DNA from: CBFFRJ01 sp051486985 | GTDB lineage: Bacteria; Pseudomonadota; Gammaproteobacteria; Enterobacterales; Enterobacteriaceae | Direction: 5' to 3' | Length of the DNA: 24,217 nt | Assembly (NCBI RefSeq): GCF_051486985.1 | Contig: NZ_JAHVDV010000048.1 | Location: 1-24,217 of the forward strand | Shown: one piece after another, positions 7,850 through 15,622 of the stretch | How the letters are laid out: every line of letters begins with the position of its first letter | Numbering within the stretch: position 1 is the stretch's first letter | The notes under the pieces: model-generated | What the model was told of the DNA's origin: nothing | What the model saw: only the letters and a program-made list of their open reading frames with translations | Database searches by the model: none | Made by a program: the position numbers and the translations under genes

Positions 7850-7879
7850 ATGACGCGTCATTTTTCAGCCGACCTTTAA
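7850..7879 (+). CDS. Possible 9-codon leader ORF upstream of rpsF
   Basis: ATG at 7850 opens a 9-residue frame, MTRHFSADL, ended by TAA at 7877-7879. It is preceded by GGGGGGAGGT with 7 bases between GGAGGT and the ATG, a stronger Shine-Dalgarno than that of rpsF itself. Its stop lies 11 bases before the S6:S18-type hairpin. It could be a leader peptide coupling ribosome traffic to the leader fold, or chance. The rest of the 343-base gap between yjfY and rpsF (7607-7849) shows no gene; it must carry the promoters of both directions, but I could not place them convincingly. Confidence 0.4.
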   Translation: MTRHFSADL

Positions 7880-7889
7880 CACGTTCCTT

Positions 7890-7924
7890 GCCTCCATGGG
7901 CCTCGGCTGACCCAGACAGGAGGC
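7890..7924 (+). promoter_or_regulatory. S6:S18-binding mRNA leader of the rpsF operon
   Basis: An outer stem GCCTCC/GGAGGC (7890-7895 with 7919-7924) encloses an inner TGGG/CCCA stem (7897-7900 with 7911-7914), a CCTCGGCTGA loop and an asymmetric GACA bulge. It ends 25 bases before the rpsF ATG. This architecture and place match the known ribosomal-protein leader in which the S6:S18 complex binds the rpsF mRNA and represses its own operon. The assignment is from memory of that motif rather than a covariance search. Confidence 0.7.
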
Positions 7925-7949
7925 TGAATAATCCGTAAGGAGCAATTCG

Positions 7950-8345
7950 ATGCGTCATTACGAAATCGTTTTTATGGTCCATCCTGACCAGAGCGAACAG
8001 GTTCCGGGTATGATCGAACGCTACACTGGTGCAATCACTGCAGCAGAAGGCACGATCCATCGTCTGGAAGACTGGGGCCGCCGTCAGCTGGCTTACCCGA
8101 TCAACAAACTGCACAAAGCACACTACGTTCTGCTGAACGTTGAAGCACCGCAGGAAGTTATCGATGAGCTGGAAACAAACTTCCGCTTCAACGATGCCGT
8201 TATCCGTAGCATGGTAATGCGTACTAAGCACGCTGTTACCGAAGCATCTCCGATGGTTAAAGCGAAAGACGAGCGCCGTGAGCGTCGCGATGATTTCGCA
8301 AACGAAACCGCAGATGATGCAGATGCTGGGGATTCTGAAGAGTAA
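7950..8345 (+). CDS. rpsF: 30S ribosomal protein S6
   Basis: A 131-residue S6 with the usual MRHYEIVFMVHPDQSEQVPGM start, the WGRRQLAYPINKLHKAHYVLLNVE core and a flexible acidic tail (ADDADAGDSEE) of the kind extended by RimK-added glutamates in E. coli. It binds 16S rRNA in the platform together with S18. TAAGGAGC lies at proper spacing before the ATG. First gene of rpsF-priB-rpsR-rplI, six bases ahead of priB, and probably autoregulated through the upstream RNA hairpin. Confidence 0.98.
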   Translation: MRHYEIVFMVHPDQSEQVPGMIERYTGAITAAEGTIHRLEDWGRRQLAYPINKLHKAHYVLLNVEAPQEVIDELETNFRFNDAVIRSMVMRTKHAVTEASPMVKAKDERRERRDDFANETADDADAGDSEE

Positions 8346-8351
8346 TTTCTG

Positions 8352-8898
<547 letters not shown>

Positions 8899-8939
8899 TC
8901 GGGCACAGTCCATTTATACGACTTTAAGAGGATAAGGTA

Positions 8940-9389
8940 ATGCAAGTTATTCTGCTTGATAAAGTAGCAAACCTGGGCAGCCTGGGTGATCAGGTAAACG
9001 TTAAAGCGGGCTACGCTCGTAACTTCCTGGTCCCACAGGGTAAAGCTGTTCCTGCTACTAAGAAAAACGTTGAGTTTTTCGAAGCACGTCGTGCTGAACT
9101 GGAAGCCAAACTGGCTGACGTTCTGGCCGCTGCTAATGCACGCGCTGAGAAAATCAACGCACTGGAAACCGTAACCATCGCGTCTAAAGCTGGCGACGAA
9201 GGTAAACTGTTCGGTTCCATCGGTACCCGCGACATCGCTGACGCTGTAACTGCAGCAGGCGTTGACGTTGCCAAGAGCGAAGTTCGTCTGCCGAACGGCG
9301 TTCTGCGTACCACTGGCGAGCACGAAGTGGACTTCCAGGTTCACAGCGAAGTGTTTGCTAAACTGACCGTTAACGTTGTTGCTGAATAA
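8940..9389 (+). CDS. rplI: 50S ribosomal protein L9
   Basis: A 149-residue L9. The N-terminal rRNA-binding domain begins MQVILLDKVANLGSLGDQV and includes GYARNFLVPQGKA; a long helix (about residues 41-75) links it to the C-terminal domain ending VHSEVFAKLTVNVVAE. L9 spans out from the L1 stalk base and affects frame maintenance. It is the last gene of the operon; GAGGATAAGG precedes the ATG, and a strong terminator follows. Confidence 0.98.
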   Translation: MQVILLDKVANLGSLGDQVNVKAGYARNFLVPQGKAVPATKKNVEFFEARRAELEAKLADVLAAANARAEKINALETVTIASKAGDEGKLFGSIGTRDIADAVTAAGVDVAKSEVRLPNGVLRTTGEHEVDFQVHSEVFAKLTVNVVAE

Positions 9390-9414
9390 TTCAGCCTCTG
9401 ACGTTGCGTAAGAA

Positions 9415-9444
9415 ACGCCGGCCTTGTGCCGGCGTTTTGCTTTT
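9415..9444 (+). terminator. Rho-independent terminator of the rpsF operon
   Basis: An 8-bp perfect stem ACGCCGGC/GCCGGCGT with a 5-base loop, 25 bases beyond the rplI stop, followed by TTTTGCTTTT. Confidence 0.88.
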
Positions 9445-9531
9445 CTGCCCGGCGACCATCCTCTCTGTTTCCATTCCTTAGCGATTTCGCGATAATCAAA
9501 TTTAAAACGTAATTTTAAAATGGGGAATTAA

Positions 9532-10467
9532 ATGGAAACCGTGCTCCCTGCTCCTCTCTTTGCGCGCAAAAAAGCGGCATACGCGGGTGCAGCCTTCTGT
9601 TGTCTACTTTGGGGAAGCGCCTACCCGGCGATAAAAAGCGGTTATGAGATTTTCCAGATTGCGGTGGACGATATTCCGTCCAAAGTGGTGTTTGCGGGCT
9701 ATCGCTTCTTCTTTGCCGGACTCCTACTGCTGCTATTCATGATGGCGCAGCGCAAGCCGCTCGGTCGCCTCTCAACCCGGCAGTTTGGTCAGGTAGCCCT
9801 GCTTGGCGTGACGCAAACCTCCCTGCAATACGTCTTTTTCTACGTCGGTCTGGCCTTCACCACCGGGGTAAAAGGGTCGATCATGAATGCGACAGGCACC
9901 TTCTTCAGCGTGCTACTGGCGCACTTCATCTACCAGAACGACAAGCTCAGTTTCAACAAAAGCCTTGGCTGCGTGCTGGGCTTTAGCGGCGTGATGGTCG
10001 TCAACCTGAGTAGTGGCTCACTCGATTTCAGCTTCAGTCTGATGGGGGATGGGTTTGTGGTGCTGGCGGCGTTTATCCTGTCGGCCGCCACGCTGTATGG
10101 TAAGCGTATCTCTCAAACGGTGGACCCGATGGTCATGACGGGATACCAGCTGGCGTTTGGTGGCCTGGTTCTGATGATCGGTGGCTATGTTAGTGGGGGT
10201 TCACTCACCGTACATGGCCTCTCATCGGTAATGATTCTTGGCTACCTGACGCTGCTTTCCTCCGTCGCGTTCGCCTTATGGAGCGTGCTGCTGAAGTACA
10301 ACCGCGTCGGCATGATTGCGCCGTTTAATTTCCTGATCCCGGTCTCAGGCGCGCTGCTCTCTGCGATTTTCCTTGGCGAAAACATCGTTGAACTGAAGTA
10401 TGCCCTGGCGCTGGTACTGGTCTGTTCAGGCATCTGGTGGGTGAATAAGGCCACCAGTAACAGATAA
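9532..10467 (+). CDS. DMT-superfamily EamA-type transporter
   Basis: A 311-residue inner-membrane protein with about ten hydrophobic segments in two EamA halves. The first half includes CCLLWGSAYPAIKSGYE near residue 22 and the second QLAFGGLVLMIGGYVSGGS through FNFLIPVSGALLSAIFLGE, the typical EamA repeat signature. Such proteins usually export amino acids or metabolites; the substrate is unknown. The ATG at 9532 has only a weak GGGGAAT before it. The AT-rich stretch just upstream (9496-9522) may carry its promoter. There is no gene at this point in E. coli K-12, so it looks like an insertion between rplI and ytfB. It converges on ytfB through a bidirectional hairpin. Confidence 0.88.
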   Translation: METVLPAPLFARKKAAYAGAAFCCLLWGSAYPAIKSGYEIFQIAVDDIPSKVVFAGYRFFFAGLLLLLFMMAQRKPLGRLSTRQFGQVALLGVTQTSLQYVFFYVGLAFTTGVKGSIMNATGTFFSVLLAHFIYQNDKLSFNKSLGCVLGFSGVMVVNLSSGSLDFSFSLMGDGFVVLAAFILSAATLYGKRISQTVDPMVMTGYQLAFGGLVLMIGGYVSGGSLTVHGLSSVMILGYLTLLSSVAFALWSVLLKYNRVGMIAPFNFLIPVSGALLSAIFLGENIVELKYALALVLVCSGIWWVNKATSNR

Positions 10468-10470
10468 CGC

Positions 10471-10509
10471 CCTGATGAACCCGGCGGCACAGCCACCGGG
10501 TTCATCAGG
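10471..10509. terminator. Bidirectional hairpin between convergent eamA-type gene and ytfB
   Basis: A perfect 14-bp stem CCTGATGAACCCGG/CCGGGTTCATCAGG with an 11-base loop fills the 47-base gap between two convergent stop codons. No long T run follows on either strand, so it may work as a transcript 3'-end structure rather than a strict intrinsic terminator. Confidence 0.65.
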
Positions 10510-10514
10510 CATCG

Positions 10515-11168
10515 TTAGCGTGCGCGAATAAAGCTACCATCCTGTTGACGGGTAAACAGCACGGACTGGGCATTACCACCTTCGATAGTCAGGCCTGTCA
10601 CCACGCCGTTAGCGTTCTGGCGGATCTTAACCATCTGACCGCTTTGCAGGCTGCTGAGCGGCTTTCCGTCACCTTCCACTTTGGCCATGGCATAAACATC
10701 TGTCGGTGGCAGATTGTGATCGCGAAAAAGCTGTGCCAGCGTTTTACCCTTTTCAACACGATACGTCCGCCATTGCTGCTCAATACCCTCTGCAGCAGGC
10801 AGTGCGCTGTGTTGCGAGGTCTGTACGTCGTCCTGAGGCTCTTCCTGGATAGGTTCAGGTTCAAGCGGGACGTTCTGCTGCGGTGCATTGACCAGCGGTG
10901 CCGACGATGGCGTCTGTGCGGGCGGAGTCGTCAGGGTGGGCGAAGAGGGTTGTGATTGCGACTGGATATCCAGCTGGGCCTCGCGCGAGGCGGTAGCAGA
11001 AGGCGGTGCATCATTCCCAGAGGGCAACAGGATGCCAATCACCACCAGCAGAAAGGCGATAATCAGCCCCTTACGGTGCAACGACGGAAGCGGGTCCATA
11101 ATGCGAAAATGGTCCGGGGCGTGCCAGATTTTCGCCAGGGTAGGTTTCAGTTCAAATCGCCCGGGCAT
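10515..11168 (-). CDS. ytfB: YtfB, OapA-family cell-division/envelope protein
   Basis: A 217-residue protein: short cytoplasmic N terminus (MPGRFELKPT), one membrane anchor about residues 34-50, a Pro/Gln/Ser-rich linker, and a C-terminal OapA domain (about 125-217, with YRVEKGKTLAQLFRDHNLPPTDVYAM, a LysM-like segment). E. coli YtfB is a divisome-associated protein that binds peptidoglycan glycans; overproduction causes filaments. The start at 11168 is fixed by AGGAGGAAA and by the match to E. coli, instead of the in-frame ATG at 11192. It is divergent from fklB. Confidence 0.93.
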   Translation of the reverse strand: MPGRFELKPTLAKIWHAPDHFRIMDPLPSLHRKGLIIAFLLVVIGILLPSGNDAPPSATASREAQLDIQSQSQPSSPTLTTPPAQTPSSAPLVNAPQQNVPLEPEPIQEEPQDDVQTSQHSALPAAEGIEQQWRTYRVEKGKTLAQLFRDHNLPPTDVYAMAKVEGDGKPLSSLQSGQMVKIRQNANGVVTGLTIEGGNAQSVLFTRQQDGSFIRAR

Positions 11169-11401
11169 GGCTTTCCTCCTGCTCCGCGTCATTTATTATC
11201 CTGTGATGTTGAGTATAGATGGCTAACTCTCTGATCGACTGCGTAATGTGATACGTCCTCACATGACATTGAGATAAATCTTACCGGCTCTATTCTTTCT
11301 GTTTCTCTGCGATTTGTCATCTTTACTGCGACAAAGTTTTACCCGTTGCAGTGTGGCTGCTATGCTGCGCGCTACCTTAAAAAGTGATGAAAGGAAGACC
11401 C

Positions 11402-12022
11402 ATGACAACCCCAACGTTTGACACGATTGAAGCGCAGGCCAGCTATGGCATTGGTTTGCAGGTAGGGCAGCAGCTGAGCGAATCCGGCTTACAGGGGCTG
11501 TTACCGGAAGCACTGGTTGCCGGTCTGGCCGATGCGCTTGCAGGCAAACAACCGGCTGTTCCGGTGGATGTGGTTCACCGTGCGCTGCGTGAAATTCATG
11601 AACGTGCGGACGCGGTACGCCGTGCTCGCTTCGAAGAGATGGCGGCTGACGGCGTTAAGTACCTTGATGAAAACCGTGAAAAAGAGGGCGTGAACAGCAC
11701 CGAATCCGGCCTGCAGTTCCGTGTTCTCACTCAGGGTGAAGGCGCTATTCCGGCACGTACTGACCGCGTCCGCGTACACTACACCGGTAAACTTATTGAC
11801 GGCACGGTGTTCGACAGCTCTGTAGCCCGTGGCGAACCGGCTGAATTCCCGGTTAATGGCGTCATCGGCGGCTGGATTGAAGCTCTGACTCTGATGCCGG
11901 TCGGTTCCAAATGGGAACTGACAATCCCTCACAACCTGGCTTACGGCGAACGTGGCGCTGGCGCCTCTATCCCGCCATTCAGCACCCTGGTATTTGAAGT
12001 GGAATTACTGGAAATCCTGTAA
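11402..12022 (+). CDS. fklB: FKBP-type peptidyl-prolyl isomerase (FKBP22)
   Basis: A 206-residue FKBP22, the same length as in E. coli. The helical N-terminal dimerisation half (about 1-110) is followed by the FKBP domain with RVHYTGKLIDGTVFDSS, the GWIEALTLMPVGSKWELTIP core and PPFSTLVFEVELLEIL at the end. It speeds cis-trans proline isomerisation during folding. There is no signal peptide. The start at 11402 has AAGGAAGA at good spacing; the ATG at 11384 adds MMKGRP, which overlaps that ribosome-binding site and is rejected. A hairpin of the CCTCTCCCC family follows the stop. Confidence 0.96.
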   Translation: MTTPTFDTIEAQASYGIGLQVGQQLSESGLQGLLPEALVAGLADALAGKQPAVPVDVVHRALREIHERADAVRRARFEEMAADGVKYLDENREKEGVNSTESGLQFRVLTQGEGAIPARTDRVRVHYTGKLIDGTVFDSSVARGEPAEFPVNGVIGGWIEALTLMPVGSKWELTIPHNLAYGERGAGASIPPFSTLVFEVELLEIL

Positions 12023-12035
12023 TCTTCACGGTGCT

Positions 12036-12061
12036 TTCCTCTCCCCGACGGGGGAGAGGAA
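12036..12061. repeat. CCTCTCCCC hairpin after fklB
   Basis: A perfect 11-bp stem TTCCTCTCCCC/GGGGAGAGGAA with a 4-base gacg loop, 13 bases beyond the fklB stop. No T run follows. The same core recurs at about 160-182, 213-234, 17898-17919 and 18388-18409, each time just past a gene end. Confidence 0.7.
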
Positions 12062-12293
12062 GAGCACGCTACGCTAATCATTCAATAAATGAATTAATTT
12101 CGATACTTTATCTTGCCATACAGGACAGGCGGTGTATTTTTGTGAGCTTCGTCGACTAATACGAGTGATATGCTGCTCACTTTAAACAAATATTTAACAT
12201 CGTCTTGAATTCAGAGTATTCATCCCGCCGATTCTTACCTAATATCGTTGCGTCCGCGATAGGGCGAATGACGTATTTAAAGGCCAGAAGAGC

Positions 12294-12316
12294 CTCAACA
12301 ACACAGACAGGAAATA
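12294..12316 (+). promoter_or_regulatory. CA-rich segment and ribosome-binding site of cycA; likely GcvB sRNA target
   Basis: CTCAACAACACAGACAG runs directly into AGGAAATAAAC and the cycA ATG. GcvB is known to repress cycA by pairing its G/U-rich R1 region with a C/A-rich site; this segment has the right composition and place. The rest of the gap 12062-12293 shows no gene and presumably holds the cycA promoter and leader. Confidence 0.5.
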
Positions 12317-12319
12317 AAC

Positions 12320-13732
12320 ATGGTAGATCAGGTAAAAGTCGCCGCCGATGAAGAGGCGTCGACGGAACAATCGCTACGGCGCAATCTTACAAACCGGCAT
12401 ATTCAGCTTATTGCTATCGGCGGTGCCATTGGCACCGGGCTATTTATGGGGTCCGGGAAAACCATCAGCCTCGCCGGGCCGTCGATCATATTTGTCTATA
12501 TGATCATTGGTTTTATGCTGTTTTTCGTCATGCGTGCAATGGGTGAACTGCTGCTGTCGAATCTGGTGTACAAATCTTTTAGCGATTTCGCTGCCGATCT
12601 GCTCGGCCCCTGGGCGGGGTACTTCACTGGCTGGACCTACTGGTTCTGTTGGGTTGTCACCGGCATGGCAGACGTGGTGGCCATTACCTCTTATGCCCAG
12701 TTCTGGTTCCCCGGCCTTTCTGACTGGATCGTTGCGCTCTCCGTGGTGGTACTCCTGCTGAGCCTTAACCTTGCCACGGTGAAGATGTTCGGCGAGATGG
12801 AGTTTTGGTTTGCGATGATCAAAATCGTCGCTATCGTGGCGCTGATTATTGTCGGTCTGGTGATGGTGTTAACCCACTTTACCTCGCCGACAGGCGTGGA
12901 AGCCTCGGTGTCACACCTGTGGAATGACGGCGGCTGGTTCCCGAAAGGCATCAGCGGTTTCTTTGCAGGCTTCCAGATTGCGGTCTTCGCCTTTGTAGGG
13001 ATTGAACTGGTAGGCACCACGGCAGCGGAAACCAAAGATCCGGAGAAATCCCTGCCGCGGGCGATTAACTCCATCCCGATTCGTATCATCATGTTCTACG
13101 TCTTTGCGCTGATCGTTATTATGTCCGTGACGCCGTGGAGTTCCGTGGTGCCGGATAAGAGCCCGTTCGTTGAGCTGTTTGTGCTGGTGGGCCTGCCTGC
13201 GGCGGCGAGCATCATTAACTTTGTGGTGCTGACCTCGGCCGCCTCTTCAGCGAACAGCGGCGTCTTCTCGACCAGCCGTATGCTGTTCGGCCTGGCGCAG
13301 GACGGGGTGGCCCCGAAAGCCTTCGGGAAGCTCTCTAAACGCGCGGTACCGGCGAAAGGGTTGACCTTCTCCTGTATCTGCCTGCTCGGTGGCGTGGTCA
13401 TGCTGTACGTGAACCCAAGCGCGATTGCCGCATTCACGATGATCACTACCGTCTCGGCCATTCTGTTTATGTTTGTCTGGACGATTATTCTTTGCTCGTA
13501 CCTCGTCTACCGTAAACAGCGTCCACAGCTGCATGAAACCTCTATCTACAAGATGCCGCTGGGTAAACTGATGTGCTGGGTCTGCATGGCGTTCTTTGTC
13601 TTTGTTATTGCGCTGTTGACGCTGGAACAGGATACCCGTGAAGCGCTGATCATCACGCCGTTATGGTTTGTGGTGCTGGGCCTGGGCTGGCTGATTGTTG
13701 GCAGGAAACGTCTGCAGAACCTGCAGAAATAA
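12320..13732 (+). CDS. cycA: D-serine/D-alanine/glycine:H+ symporter CycA
   Basis: A 470-residue amino acid-polyamine-organocation (APC) permease with about 12 membrane segments, matching E. coli CycA in length and sequence. The GGAIGTGLFMGSGKTI substrate-binding loop of membrane segment 1 lies at residues 34-49; FAFVGIELVGTTAAETKDPEKSLP near residue 220 is the APC motif of segment 6. It imports glycine, D-alanine, D-serine and D-cycloserine. The cytoplasmic N terminus is acidic and lacks a signal peptide. It ends in a convergent arrangement with ytfE with two opposed terminators. Confidence 0.97.
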   Translation: MVDQVKVAADEEASTEQSLRRNLTNRHIQLIAIGGAIGTGLFMGSGKTISLAGPSIIFVYMIIGFMLFFVMRAMGELLLSNLVYKSFSDFAADLLGPWAGYFTGWTYWFCWVVTGMADVVAITSYAQFWFPGLSDWIVALSVVVLLLSLNLATVKMFGEMEFWFAMIKIVAIVALIIVGLVMVLTHFTSPTGVEASVSHLWNDGGWFPKGISGFFAGFQIAVFAFVGIELVGTTAAETKDPEKSLPRAINSIPIRIIMFYVFALIVIMSVTPWSSVVPDKSPFVELFVLVGLPAAASIINFVVLTSAASSANSGVFSTSRMLFGLAQDGVAPKAFGKLSKRAVPAKGLTFSCICLLGGVVMLYVNPSAIAAFTMITTVSAILFMFVWTIILCSYLVYRKQRPQLHETSIYKMPLGKLMCWVCMAFFVFVIALLTLEQDTREALIITPLWFVVLGLGWLIVGRKRLQNLQK

Positions 13733-13755
13733 AAAAGAGCCGCTTTGGCGGCTCT
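13731..13755 (-). terminator. Rho-independent terminator of ytfE (minus strand)
   Basis: An 8-bp stem AGAGCCGC/GCGGCTCT with a 4-base loop. On the minus strand it is followed by TTTTTT, which overlaps the cycA stop codon. It lies about 40 bases past the ytfE stop. Confidence 0.8.
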
Positions 13756-13774
13756 GAATGACTTCCATGACACA

Positions 13775-13797
13775 GGGCGCTCTCGGGCGCCTTTTTT
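13775..13797 (+). terminator. Rho-independent terminator of cycA (plus strand)
   Basis: A short GC stem GGCGC/GCGCC with a 6-base loop followed by TTTTTT on the plus strand. Its T run overlaps the last codon region of the convergent ytfE gene (stop 13796-13798). Confidence 0.75.
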
Positions 13798-14458
13798 AAT
13801 TCCCGGCGAGGGCACGCGGAAACAGGACGTTGTTCTCCAGGCTGATGTGCTCCATCAGATCGTCAATCAATTCATTGATGCCGTTATACATCGCCTTCCA
13901 GGTGGTGCACGCTTCCGGCGGTGGCGTCACGCCATTGGTGATGTGTTTGATCACCTCCAGTAGCTCCCCGGCTTCATCATGCTCACTCTCCATCACGCTG
14001 ATGGGGCCGGCGGCCTGGCTTCCCATACCCTGTTTGATCAGAGGGAACAGAATACGCTCCTCTTTCATCATGTGGCTGGAGAGTTCGTCGTGCAGCATGG
14101 TGAGATATTTTGTCAGCCCTTTAGGGACGTTCGGTTTGTCTGCGTGTACCCGCTCCACTTTGGTGGCCTGCAGAATCAGCTCCGGCAGTTGCTCACGATG
14201 GCGATCGTGGTAACGCACGATGATGTGGTCGATAATTTCGTCGAGTGCGGTAGCGCGCCAGTCCTGCTCCACCGGTTGTTCTGCCAGTTTTGCCAGCTCC
14301 GCTTCAATCACGCCCACGTCCAGCTCTTTGCGCGTTGCTGCGCGCGCAAGCGTCTGCTTACCGCCGCAGCAGTAGTCCATATCGTATTTACGGAACAGCG
14401 CAGACGCACGTGGAATGGAAAGCGCCAGTTCACCCAGGGGTTGGTCACGGAAGGCCAT
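13796..14458 (-). CDS. ytfE: YtfE/RIC, di-iron protein for repair of iron-sulfur clusters
   Basis: A 220-residue hemerythrin-like protein equal in length to E. coli YtfE. All six di-iron ligands known in the E. coli protein are in register: His84, His129, Glu133, His160, His204 and Glu208. The N-terminal ScdA-type segment with Cys30-Cys31 (MDYCCGGKQ) is intact. It restores iron-sulfur clusters and handles NO after nitrosative stress in the cytoplasm. TGAGGTAA precedes the ATG. An NsrR operator covers the promoter. The gene is transcribed alone, convergent with cycA. Confidence 0.97.
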   Translation of the reverse strand: MAFRDQPLGELALSIPRASALFRKYDMDYCCGGKQTLARAATRKELDVGVIEAELAKLAEQPVEQDWRATALDEIIDHIIVRYHDRHREQLPELILQATKVERVHADKPNVPKGLTKYLTMLHDELSSHMMKEERILFPLIKQGMGSQAAGPISVMESEHDEAGELLEVIKHITNGVTPPPEACTTWKAMYNGINELIDDLMEHISLENNVLFPRALAGN

Positions 14459-14479
14459 AGCAGTTACCTCATCATCGAA

Positions 14480-14507
14480 ATTATAAGTTGTATTTTAAAT
14501 GCATCTT
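14480..14507 (-). promoter_or_regulatory. ytfE promoter with NsrR operator
   Basis: Minus strand: AAGATGCATTT, one base, then AAATACAACTT at 14485-14507 forms the 11-1-11 dyad of NsrR sites (consensus AAGATGCYTTT). It is directly joined to a perfect TATAAT at 14480-14485, so bound NsrR would cover the -35 and spacer. This predicts NO-inducible ytfE as in E. coli. Confidence 0.82.
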
Positions 14508-14590
14508 TAAAGCGATGATATACCCCTTTCGGGCAAGAGGGAATGAATTTCACCGCCCCCGTCCAGGAGCGGTAGCGTCAGGCGGTGTGT

Positions 14591-15547
14591 TCAGAGGGGG
14601 ACAACAGTGGTTTTTACTGGCTTCGCCCTGACCGCCATGACAACGCCTGTGACCAGCAGCGCAATACCGAAGAGCGTGAGCCAGGCGGGCACCGACTGGC
14701 GTAACAGAAAGGTGTAAAGCAGGCCCGCCAGAGTTTCAAAGACAATTAATGGCCCGAGGATCACCGTCGGCAGACGCTGACTGGCAACGTTCCAGCACAA
14801 TGCGCCTACCCAGGAGCACAGCACCGCAATCGCCACCATCAGGCCGATAAACACCCCGGGGCGCGGGCCGAAGGGCTGAGCAAAGTCGGGTTGCTGAAGG
14901 TTCAGCCACAGGCAGGCGGCAGCATAGCCCAGAAGGGAGACCGGGAGGGTCACCAGCGCCTGGGCTGTGGCCCACATCATCGGGTTTTTGTCCGGGTTTT
15001 CCCGCAGCCAGCGGGCGTTGCGCAGGGCGTACCAGGCCCAACATCCCACAGATACCATCGCCAGGGCAATGCCGGAGCCATAGCGCCACCAGGAAAAATC
15101 AGGCAGACCGCCGTGCAGCTCAGCAATGTTGACGCATAACAATCCGGCCGCAATACAGAGCAGAGCAGGGGCAAGACTTGACCAGGCGAGCCTGCCGTCG
15201 CGCTGGCTGTAGAGCACATTAGCGCAGACTGGAATCACCACCGGCAGGGTGCCGATTATCATGGTTGAAACCGGTGCCCCGGTGCGCTGGATGGCGCTGG
15301 CAAGGCAGACGTAATAGATGAGGTTGCCCATCAGGGTCAGCGCAAGCGCCGTTGTCCAGTCGGCACGCGTGAGCTGGCGCAGACGCTGGCGGCCCAGCCA
15401 GGCGAGCGGCAGCGCAATCAGACCTAATGCCAGGTAACGTCCCGTGGATTGCAGAACCGCCGGGTAGTCCGGCACAAGTAAAGGACCAACGAAAATCAGC
15501 CCCCATAACATCCCCGCAAGCAGGGCATACAGCACACCACTAATCAT
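14591..15547 (-). CDS. ytfF: YtfF, DMT-superfamily inner-membrane transporter
   Basis: A protein of about 318 residues with ten hydrophobic segments, closely matching E. coli YtfF, from MISGVLYALLAG to the basic tail RAKPVKTTVVPL. Segments such as YALRNARWLRENPDK (central loop) and GALCWNVASQRLPTVILGP are shared. The substrate is unknown; the EamA fold suggests metabolite export. The ATG at 15547 is taken from homology; a GTG at 15559 is possible, and neither has a strong ribosome-binding site. It follows the AraC-type gene by about 75 bases on the same strand and may be transcribed with it. Confidence 0.9.
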   Translation of the reverse strand: MISGVLYALLAGMLWGLIFVGPLLVPDYPAVLQSTGRYLALGLIALPLAWLGRQRLRQLTRADWTTALALTLMGNLIYYVCLASAIQRTGAPVSTMIIGTLPVVIPVCANVLYSQRDGRLAWSSLAPALLCIAAGLLCVNIAELHGGLPDFSWWRYGSGIALAMVSVGCWAWYALRNARWLRENPDKNPMMWATAQALVTLPVSLLGYAAACLWLNLQQPDFAQPFGPRPGVFIGLMVAIAVLCSWVGALCWNVASQRLPTVILGPLIVFETLAGLLYTFLLRQSVPAWLTLFGIALLVTGVVMAVRAKPVKTTVVPL

Positions 15548-15622
15548 ACTTCCATCCACATTGACGAATTTCGCTGTCAGTGTAGAAAGGGCACGGAACG
15601 GAATATTGTATGAGATTGCGCA

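Noticed and set aside
13979..14518. 179-codon plus-strand frame opposite ytfE
   Set aside because: It lies fully antisense to a gene with all six metal ligands intact, and its protein has no domain-like pattern.
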